From positions 1 through 10,955 of the forward strand of contig JAESTJ010000006.1 of the NCBI GenBank assembly GCA_016763615.1: DNA of 10,955 nucleotides, in the 5' to 3' direction. The translations under genes were made by a program, and so were the position numbers. Origin of the DNA: Minisyncoccota bacterium (lineage in GTDB: Bacteria; Patescibacteriota; Minisyncoccia; Phycocordibacterales; UBA2100). Shown here in pieces: positions 6,590 to 10,955 of the stretch. How positions within the stretch are numbered: the first letter of the stretch is position 1; the number at the start of each line of letters is the position of its first letter. The notes under the pieces were generated by a model, which saw nothing but the letters and a program-made list of their open reading frames with translations, made no database searches and was not told where the DNA came from.

Positions 6590-6617
6590 TTGCAAAATAC
6601 TGGATTACTGATATTCT
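6590..6617 (+). promoter_or_regulatory. Putative promoter of the toxin-antitoxin operon
   Basis: TTGCAA (6590-6595), a 16-base spacer, TATTCT (6612-6617) with an extended TGA before it. TATAAG at 6619-6624 is an alternative -10. Either gives a very short leader (8-15 bases) with no Shine-Dalgarno. Confidence 0.35.
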
Positions 6618-6638
6618 GTATAAGTAACTAAACACAAT

Positions 6639-6896
6639 ATGCAAACAATAAAATTACAACAACGAGGGGTGCTCACCCTTCCAAAAAAGATACGTGAAAA
6701 ATTAGATCTTGTTGAAGGTCAGTCTTTACGAATACATCAAGATAATAATCAAATTATTCTTGAGCCTGAACAGAGTTTCGATGCACAACTTGCAGCCGAC
6801 TTAAAACAAGGACTAGAAGACATTAAGAATGGTAAATACATCGAGTTCTCAACCATAAAAGAGATGCACAAAAAACTTAAAGACTATGAAGTTTAA
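6639..6896 (+). CDS. AbrB/MazE-type antitoxin
   Basis: An 85-residue protein with an N-terminal SpoVT-AbrB swapped-hairpin DNA-binding domain (residues about 1-45: IKLQQRGVLTLPKKIREKLDLVEGQSLRI...IILEP). The C-terminal arm (46-85) is acidic and helical, ending FSTIKEMHKKLKDYEV, the kind of segment that wraps and neutralises a RelE-like toxin. It overlaps the toxin gene by 11 bases, so translation is probably coupled. The antitoxin is expected to repress its own operon. The pairing of an AbrB-fold antitoxin with a RelE-fold toxin is known but less common than RelB/RelE. Confidence 0.85.
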   Translation: MQTIKLQQRGVLTLPKKIREKLDLVEGQSLRIHQDNNQIILEPEQSFDAQLAADLKQGLEDIKNGKYIEFSTIKEMHKKLKDYEV

Positions 6897-7131
6897 ACTT
6901 ACCGATAAAGCAATTAAACAATACCTCGCTTTGTCGGCACCCATTCAGAAAAAAGCGGATAAACAATTCACATATTTAGTCGAAAATTTTCGCCATCCAT
7001 CGCTTGCAGCAAAAAAATATAGAGGTTCAAATGATGTTTGGCAAGGAAGGATTGATAAAAACTGGCGCTTCTATTTTCATATTATTGAACCGCACTATAT
7101 TATTATTTCTGTAATTAACCATCCTAAGTAA
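6886..7131 (+). CDS. RelE/ParE-superfamily toxin (likely ribosome-dependent mRNA interferase)
   Basis: An 81-residue protein of typical length for RelE-like toxins. The pattern KFKLTDKAIKQYLAL ... HPSLAAKKYRGSNDVWQGRIDKNWRFYFHI ... YIIISVINHPK matches the family, with basic and aromatic residues K44, R46, R55, K58, R61 and Y63 in the region expected to contact mRNA and H79 near the C-terminus. It starts inside the antitoxin gene (ATG 6886). Known relatives cleave mRNA in the ribosomal A site or, in the ParE branch, target gyrase; sequence alone favours the former only weakly. It ends 23 bases before a terminator, so the pair forms a compact module. Confidence 0.85.
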   Translation: MKFKLTDKAIKQYLALSAPIQKKADKQFTYLVENFRHPSLAAKKYRGSNDVWQGRIDKNWRFYFHIIEPHYIIISVINHPK

Positions 7132-7153
7132 AAACTTTTTGCAACGCTGCAAG

Positions 7154-7186
7154 CGCTATCAGATATCAACTTTGATGGCGTTTTTT
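7154..7186 (+). terminator. Rho-independent terminator after the toxin gene
   Basis: CGCTATCA (7154-7161) pairs with TGATGGCG (7173-7180; one T-G wobble), followed by six Ts. It separates the toxin-antitoxin operon from the TPR gene. Confidence 0.8.
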
Positions 7187-7225
7187 CTTGAGATATGTAC
7201 ATATTTGTGTAAAGGTGCTTGTATA

Positions 7226-7265
7226 CCTCCGTATTCACTCAAGCAAATTGTCGCGCGGAGGCGGC
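7226..7265 (+). promoter_or_regulatory. Structured 5' leader element, copy B
   Basis: Same layout as 5230-5269: P1 pairs 7226-7232 (CCTCCGT) with 7255-7261 (GCGGAGG), the loop is again 22 bases (16 identical to copy A), and P2 pairs 7250-7254 with 7261-7265. Overall identity over 41 bases is 31. It precedes the Shine-Dalgarno by 6 bases. The promoter is unclear (TTGAGA at 7188-7193 without a good -10); the terminator at 7154-7186 implies that one exists. Confidence 0.55.
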
Positions 7266-7271
7266 CAAATC

Positions 7272-7281
7272 AAGAAGGAGG
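7272..7281 (+). promoter_or_regulatory. Strong ribosome binding site for the TPR gene
   Basis: AAGAAGGAGG, 5 bases before ATG 7287. It decides the start: the same frame is open back to an ATG at 7188, but that extension runs through the leader RNA and would bury the signal peptide. Confidence 0.9.
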
Positions 7282-7286
7282 ACTTT

Positions 7287-7865
7287 ATGAAAAGATCTAG
7301 CATCTTTTTGGCACTCTCGTTCTTTGTGCTCTTTATACTGCCAAGTATAGGACGCGAAGTGTTTGCTTCAGCAGCTGTACAGCAGCCGTGCGGCGTGCTC
7401 ATCAAACTTGGTGATACATCTGCCGCAGTTGGAAAAAACGCCAGAGCAATTACCATTTATACTCAGGTACTCGGTATGTGCCCTGCCAGCGCTCTCGCTC
7501 GTTTCCAACGAGCGCGCGTGTACATGGCAACAGGAATGTTTGCTCTTGCTGGAAACGACTTCAAAAAAGTCACAAAGAGCAAACCACATTGGCAGAAAGC
7601 GTGGAGTGGACTGGCGTGGTCGCTTTACAAACACGGCCATCCAAAATCTGCACTTCCTGCTGTGCGTCGTGCATTGCAACTGAAACCCGCCGACTTCAGA
7701 GTGCTCCATACGTTGGGCAAGGTGCTACAAGCACTAGACGCGCCGATATATGATTACGTGAAAGCATATCGGGCGGCATGGCGTCTTGACCCAAAGCGCA
7801 AAAAAGGATGGACCGAGCTCATGACCATCGTCGACGGCATACCCTACTGGGGCTCGATGGCATAA
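7287..7865 (+). CDS. Secreted tetratricopeptide-repeat protein, 192 aa
   Basis: A signal peptide (MKRSSIFLALSFFVLFILPS.., cleavage near ASA at about 27-30) is followed by about four TPR helix pairs: residues ~37-66, 68-100, 102-134 and 135-169. Markers such as ..ALARFQRARVYMATGMFALAGNDF.. and ..AWSGLAWSLYKHGHPKSALPAVRRALQLKP.. are typical. TPRs bind protein partners, so an extracytoplasmic scaffold is likely; the partner is unknown. Cysteines 35 and 65 could form a disulfide. The C-terminus (GWTELMTIVDGIPYWGSMA) is short and outside the repeats. It is not similar to the 96-aa protein at 5287, yet shares its leader and downstream antisense tail. GC content seems higher than in the neighbouring toxin-antitoxin genes. 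Confidence 0.88.
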   Translation: MKRSSIFLALSFFVLFILPSIGREVFASAAVQQPCGVLIKLGDTSAAVGKNARAITIYTQVLGMCPASALARFQRARVYMATGMFALAGNDFKKVTKSKPHWQKAWSGLAWSLYKHGHPKSALPAVRRALQLKPADFRVLHTLGKVLQALDAPIYDYVKAYRAAWRLDPKRKKGWTELMTIVDGIPYWGSMA

Positions 7866-7888
7866 GTTGTTTTTGTACTTTTGTTAAT

Positions 7889-7925
7889 GTTGATTGGGAG
7901 AGCCTGTTTGGTTCTCCCAATCAAC
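7889..7925 (+). repeat. 13-bp hairpin between the TPR gene and its terminator
   Basis: 7889-7901 and 7913-7925 are perfect reverse complements (core GATTGGGAGA / TCTCCCAATC) with an 11-base loop. No T-tract follows, so it may protect the mRNA 3' end; it shares two bases with the next stem. Confidence 0.75.
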
Positions 7926-7961
7926 CACACTATGCAGACTGCAATCTGCGTGGTGTTTTTT
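7924..7961 (+). terminator. Rho-independent terminator after the TPR gene
   Basis: A two-part stem: ACCAC (7924-7928) with GTGGT (7950-7954) and GCAGA (7934-7938) with TCTGC (7945-7949), then six Ts. The GCGTGGTG end resembles that of the terminator at 5610-5647. Confidence 0.75.
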
Positions 7962-7984
7962 CTTTGCATCGCATCTGTGTTAAC

Positions 7985-8164
7985 TTATCTATCTGTAACG
8001 GGAAGTACGCGCACTCTGGTCGTGTTTTCATCAAAAGGTTCTATGAACCCTCGACTCTCTTCCTCACGGGTGGGTTCGGGTATATCCGCTCCTCTTCCAT
8101 TTCTTGCTTCTTCTCTATTTTCTCTAGGTAATAGTAATATTTTTTCTATATCAATCCGCAGGTC
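7985..8164 (-). pseudogene. Antisense conserved tail, copy B (PFDENTTRVRVLPVTDR)
   Basis: A minus-strand frame open for 59 codons between TGA (8165-8167) and TAA (7985-7987). It has no ATG, so it was either cut at its 5' end or uses an unusual start. The peptide is strongly charged in the middle (PRENREEARNGRG, PTREEESRGF) and ends FDENTTRVRVLPVTDR, matching the frame at 5667-5756 with mostly silent changes. It converges on the TPR gene just as copy A converges on the 96-aa gene. No family recognised. Confidence 0.45.
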
Positions 8165-8190
8165 TCAGCAGTTACCACAAACTAGGGCGT

Positions 8191-8254
8191 GGGGAACTTC
8201 GGCTCCCCAAGCCACCCACACCGCTCGACATCACGTCTTGTGGTGGTGTTTTTT
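8191..8254 (+). terminator. Hairpin plus Rho-independent terminator
   Basis: GGGGA (8191-8195) pairs with TCCCC (8204-8208) around a C-TTCG-G core. The second stem, CACCCACA (8213-8220) with TGTGGTGGTG (8239-8248), contains a small bulge and is followed by six Ts. No intact plus-strand gene sits directly before it, so it may be left from a lost gene or end the transcript from the TPR region. Confidence 0.65.
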
Positions 8255-8401
8255 ATTAAAATTCCGAAAAAAGTAGTAGTACTGTATGATAACGTACTTC
8301 CTCATATAGCTACTGATCTAGGTGGTGACCATCTGAAGACAGGGCTTCCGTCGAGAGAAAGAATTGTAAAGTTTTATAGTGAGTTACTCAGATTTTCCTG
8401 A
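8255..8401 (+). pseudogene. Possible remnant of a protein C-terminus
   Basis: A plus-strand frame after the terminator reads IKIPKKVVVLYDNVLPHIA, then TDLGGDHLKTGLPSRERIV and KFYSELLRFS, ending at TGA. It looks protein-like but has no start codon of its own after the terminator; the only ATG in frame (8189) lies upstream of the two terminator hairpins. Family not recognised. It may also be chance. Confidence 0.25.
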
Positions 8402-8529
8402 TTAAAATTTATGAAAGTGTACATATTCGTCTTCATAATGTAATCTAAATCAATATAAATTATATAGAATAAAAGTGAATCTTCTATACAAAATTATTAT
8501 TTCTTTACTATTCCTTCAAAAAGACACTT
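8402..8529. other. AT-rich intergenic region before the nucleotidyltransferase gene
   Basis: About 130 bases, very AT-rich, with several possible -10 boxes (TATAAA-like near 8454 and TATAGA near 8462) but no convincing -35/-10 pair. It probably holds the promoter of the downstream two-gene unit. Confidence 0.3.
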
Positions 8530-9951
8530 ATGACTTCCTCTTTCCAATATCCTAAAATTGTAGACGAAGTTGCATTAAAGTTAATTTCTCAATTTGAGAA
8601 AAACCTCACATCAGTACTCCTTTATGGCAGTAGTCAAAAACAAAAGCAGTTCTGGGACCTAGATATTGTAGTAATCCTAAAAAGCAAAAATTCTTTAGTT
8701 CCAGACTTGTCATTTTTAAAGAAAATTGTTGCACAATTTTCTGAACACACGCTTGATTTACAAATACTGTATTCCGAAGAAATGTCGTCATCAGACACGT
8801 TCTCTCTTGATGCACATGGTGCTTTTTTTTCGGAAATCTTAGCCAAATCAACCGTTTTGTACGGTGAAAATCCATTTGTCCAGTTTAAACGAGCGGAAGA
8901 TCTGGTTACAATAAGCTTACTTAATCGAATTCAACGCTACGTCTTTCAAGCCAGGCAAGAATATATAGGTACTGAACGTTACGTAAAGGACAAAAATCCA
9001 AAATACCATAGCAAACACCTACGAAGGATGTTGCTCGATCTAATGTTAATACTTGGCCCATGTGATAATACTAAGCAGGCAGAAGTATTATTTAAGCAAC
9101 GCTTTCCTGAAGTACAGCTTGGTGATATTGATGCATCTTCTGATGATATAACTGACCATATAGAATTATATGAGCAGATTTATAGCGTTGCATTAAATGC
9201 TGTCAATTGCTTGTTACCAAAAGAAAGAAAGAGGGTAAATCGAGCGTCAATAGACGGGATTGTTTTTGAGTACTTGTTGCCAGTGCATTATACGAATGCA
9301 ATTATTGTGACCGATGGTCTCCCGCGCACCCCAGACCTCTCATTGTTTATCAATATACTTGCCTCATGGGGATATGCCGTTTTCTTCCCGCGCCTACGGG
9401 GTACCTGGGAATCTTCTGGTGAATTTCTAGAGTACAACCCTTCAAAAGACATAGCCATGCTCGCACACAATCTAAAGATTGGCATAGTGTTAGATGACAA
9501 AAAAGTAGTAGTTGACCAAGTATCGGTTTTGGGCACGAGTTTTGGAGGATTAGTTGCTCTTGATGCTAGCCTGCACGAAGATGTGTCGCACTCCATAGCC
9601 GTATCCCCTGTTTTTTCCTTCGCATCCATCCCTGGCATAGAAACACTCTCATCGTTTATAAATGATTCTTTTGGGGAAGCATATCGATATTCCGAAAAAA
9701 ATTGGAATAGGTTAGTAAACGATGACATATTGTCTTTGAAAAAAATTACTAGCGACTCAAAGTTTAATCACTCAAAGTGTTCTATTATCGCTGGAGTAGA
9801 AGATGTTCAGATTGAAATAAATGAATTGAGTGGGTTGTCTAAGAAAAACAATATACCGATGTATAAACTTCCATCAGGACACTTATCTTTTCATAAAAAT
9901 ACCCGCCAAATTCTTCCATTACTTTATAAAATTTTAAAAGAACATGGTTAG
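8530..9951 (+). CDS. Nucleotidyltransferase - alpha/beta hydrolase fusion protein
   Basis: 473 residues in three parts. Residues 1-115 are a pol-beta-type nucleotidyltransferase of the minimal (MNT/KNTase-like) kind: LYGSSQ (31-36), WDLDIVV with D43 and D45, and a third acidic residue D76 in TLDLQIL, so metal binding looks intact. Residues 120-235 are mostly helical (HEPN-like position, identity unsure). Residues 240-473 are an alpha/beta hydrolase related to S9/X-Pro-type enzymes: RLRGTWESSGEF (288-299), nucleophile elbow GTSFGG (S337), acid D425 in GVED, and H451 in SGHLSF. Such a fusion would pair NMP transfer with ester, thioester or peptide hydrolysis; the substrate is unknown. The Shine-Dalgarno is weak. 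The synthetase-like gene follows 81 bases downstream on the same strand. Confidence 0.82.
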   Translation: MTSSFQYPKIVDEVALKLISQFEKNLTSVLLYGSSQKQKQFWDLDIVVILKSKNSLVPDLSFLKKIVAQFSEHTLDLQILYSEEMSSSDTFSLDAHGAFFSEILAKSTVLYGENPFVQFKRAEDLVTISLLNRIQRYVFQARQEYIGTERYVKDKNPKYHSKHLRRMLLDLMLILGPCDNTKQAEVLFKQRFPEVQLGDIDASSDDITDHIELYEQIYSVALNAVNCLLPKERKRVNRASIDGIVFEYLLPVHYTNAIIVTDGLPRTPDLSLFINILASWGYAVFFPRLRGTWESSGEFLEYNPSKDIAMLAHNLKIGIVLDDKKVVVDQVSVLGTSFGGLVALDASLHEDVSHSIAVSPVFSFASIPGIETLSSFINDSFGEAYRYSEKNWNRLVNDDILSLKKITSDSKFNHSKCSIIAGVEDVQIEINELSGLSKKNNIPMYKLPSGHLSFHKNTRQILPLLYKILKEHG

Positions 9952-10018
9952 TTCACTCTATTATTTACAAATCATATCATCACCTGTACCATCACCACTA
10001 GATAATAAATTAGCAATA

Positions 10019-10024
10019 GAGGAG
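10019..10024 (+). promoter_or_regulatory. Ribosome binding site for the synthetase-like gene
   Basis: GAGGAG with an 8-base spacer to ATG 10033; it fixes this start and argues that the gene is translated. Confidence 0.7.
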
Positions 10025-10032
10025 CATATAAG

Positions 10033-10857
10033 ATGCGCTACGATAGTTCCCTTGCGACAGTAAGTACGATCCCACTGTCTCCAACGCACGCTAACGAATT
10101 GGGTTTTTATAGCCTTTTTGTTTTTGCAAACAAACTCTCTAAATCTTTGCAAATACCTACTGTCTACTGCCTTAACAGTCTAGGCAAACCTAAGGCCGAA
10201 GAAGCTATGGTTAGACTTCGAGATGTAACTCGTCTCTTGTGCATAGAGCCCACCTCTTGGTGGAACGATTCGTCTCTTAAATCACCTTTAATATCAAACA
10301 AGGCATACAACCTCCTAGAAAGAGGTCTGGTACAGAAACGGGTCTGTACCATAAAAAGGTGTCGCTGCGGTACCGTCGAATACCTTGCCGACGTAATCTT
10401 GCACAAAACAAGAAAAACTCTCATTCATGGTACCAATGCTAGGTGTTGCAACTCAGAGATTATCTCACGTAGTGAATCAGTACTTATTACCGCACCCTTA
10501 CCTTACGTTGAAATTCCAGATATGTATCCCGCGTGGGCATCTGTAGAACTAACGGCTGTACTAAAAATACTAGCTGGATGTCAACTTCTACTATCAAGAA
10601 GTACTGCGCGTATGTTTCAATTACACTTATCAAATGAAGATTCATGGGAACTAGATAGTGATTTTATTTGGTGGTTATTCATGGACTGGTTACAAAACGA
10701 ACATACATATCCAGAACATTTGGTTGTTGGAGCATCGGTGATACGTCAAACTGGGATACTCCTTGCACTAACGTCTCTCATTGGTATTCCTTTGCCAAAA
10801 AAAATCTATTGTCTGCTTATCATCACCGTCATGCATGGTAATTCTATTTGCCTCTAA
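10033..10857 (+). CDS. Cysteine-rich protein resembling a class I aminoacyl-tRNA synthetase core, truncated
   Basis: 274 residues; family not certain. Features pointing to a class I synthetase-like fold: an N-terminal PLSPTHANELG (14-24) at the place of the HIGH box; AEEAMVRLRDVTRLLCIEP (55-73) followed by YNLLERGLVQKRVC (92-105), as in GluRS/CysRS-type cores; a possible zinc knuckle from C105, C110, C112, C138 and C139; then HLVVGASVIRQTGILLAL (229-246) and IGIPLPKKIYCLLII (250-264), like the stretch leading to the KMSKS loop. The stop at 10855-10857 comes where KMSKS would be expected, and the frame stays open for 30 codons after it. HANE is a poor HIGH match, so catalysis is doubtful. It may work with the upstream nucleotidyltransferase-hydrolase. 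Alternatives are an unrelated zinc protein or a decayed gene. Confidence 0.5.
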   Translation: MRYDSSLATVSTIPLSPTHANELGFYSLFVFANKLSKSLQIPTVYCLNSLGKPKAEEAMVRLRDVTRLLCIEPTSWWNDSSLKSPLISNKAYNLLERGLVQKRVCTIKRCRCGTVEYLADVILHKTRKTLIHGTNARCCNSEIISRSESVLITAPLPYVEIPDMYPAWASVELTAVLKILAGCQLLLSRSTARMFQLHLSNEDSWELDSDFIWWLFMDWLQNEHTYPEHLVVGASVIRQTGILLALTSLIGIPLPKKIYCLLIITVMHGNSICL

Positions 10858-10955
10858 GGAAAAATAAAATTCAAAACTCGAGCCCCTATCAAATTTATCT
10901 CTCTCGCCGAGTTCCAAAGCTTCTCTAATCTTATACTCATTACTTTGTAAAAAAT
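10768..10955 (-). CDS. Possible partial gene entering from the right edge (antisense)
   Basis: A minus-strand frame open for about 61 codons from the window edge to TAG at 10768-10770. The peptide looks protein-like (EYKIREALELGERDKFDRG, SLEANRITMHDGDDKQTI, ending WQRNTNERR) but overlaps the last 90 bases of the synthetase-like gene in exact codon register, where antisense shadows often look plausible. No family recognised. If real, the two genes overlap tail to tail. Confidence 0.25.
   Translation of the reverse strand, partial: FLQSNEYKIREALELGERDKFDRGSSFEFYFSLEANRITMHDGDDKQTIDFFWQRNTNERR

Noticed and set aside
5650..8040. Conserved 3' UTR-like element shared after the two secreted genes
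   Set aside because: The similarity (5667-5720 and 7985-8040) shows third-codon-position differences on the minus strand, so it is coding and not an RNA element.
7808..8276. Plus-strand ORFs of 107 and 131 codons after the TPR gene
   Set aside because: They overlap the TPR end or cross the terminator hairpin and T-tract at 7924-7961, and have low-quality composition without a ribosome binding site.
9288..9728. Minus-strand ORF of 146 codons
   Set aside because: It is antisense to the hydrolase domain, whose catalytic motifs are clear; shadow frame.
10329..10350. 8-bp hairpin GGTACAGA/TCTGTACC inside the synthetase-like gene
   Set aside because: It is short and isolated, with no second copy or regulatory position; likely chance.

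Overview
The window is a moderately AT-rich bacterial segment using the standard code (TAA, TAG and TGA all serve as stops). Small exported proteins of unknown family, a type IV pilus ATPase, leaderless-looking starts beside a few strong Shine-Dalgarno sites, and short operons suggest a Patescibacteria/CPR-type (Parcubacteria-like) genome. That placement is an inference; no rRNA or other decisive taxonomic marker is present.

Left part (1-3038): the 3' end of a PilB/GspE-family secretion ATPase, then about 900 bases with no convincing gene, then ruvB (Holliday junction helicase motor). The gap is not empty. Two copies of a 35-base repeat each carry a sigma70-like promoter inside a hairpin. The first copy points into about 670 bases packed with long hairpins, a candidate large structured non-coding RNA. 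The second copy sits in front of ruvB.

Middle part (3049-8529): ruvB converges on a 674-residue exported or membrane-anchored protein with ten cysteines in its N-terminal third. On the plus strand follow two unrelated small secreted-protein genes, a 96-residue orphan and a 192-residue TPR protein. Both lie in matching surroundings: the same short structured 5' leader (stems preserved by paired changes) just before a strong ribosome binding site, a terminator downstream, and a conserved protein tail (FDENTxRVRVLPVTD) on the opposite strand. This looks like a duplicated cassette in which the secreted cargo differs and the flanks are kept. Between the two copies lie a REP-associated tyrosine transposase (RAYT) bounded by perfect 20-base inverted repeats and an AbrB/RelE-type toxin-antitoxin pair.

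Right part (8530-10955): a two-gene plus-strand unit. The first gene fuses a pol-beta-type nucleotidyltransferase to a helical linker and an alpha/beta hydrolase, with all catalytic residues apparently in place. The second, 81 bases downstream with its own Shine-Dalgarno, encodes a cysteine-rich protein that resembles a class I aminoacyl-tRNA synthetase core with a degenerate HIGH box and an early stop. An antisense open frame enters from the right edge.

Most novel-looking items: the covarying leader RNA shared by the two secreted genes, the structured RNA region after the pilus ATPase, the antisense conserved tail, and the nucleotidyltransferase-hydrolase/synthetase-like pair.
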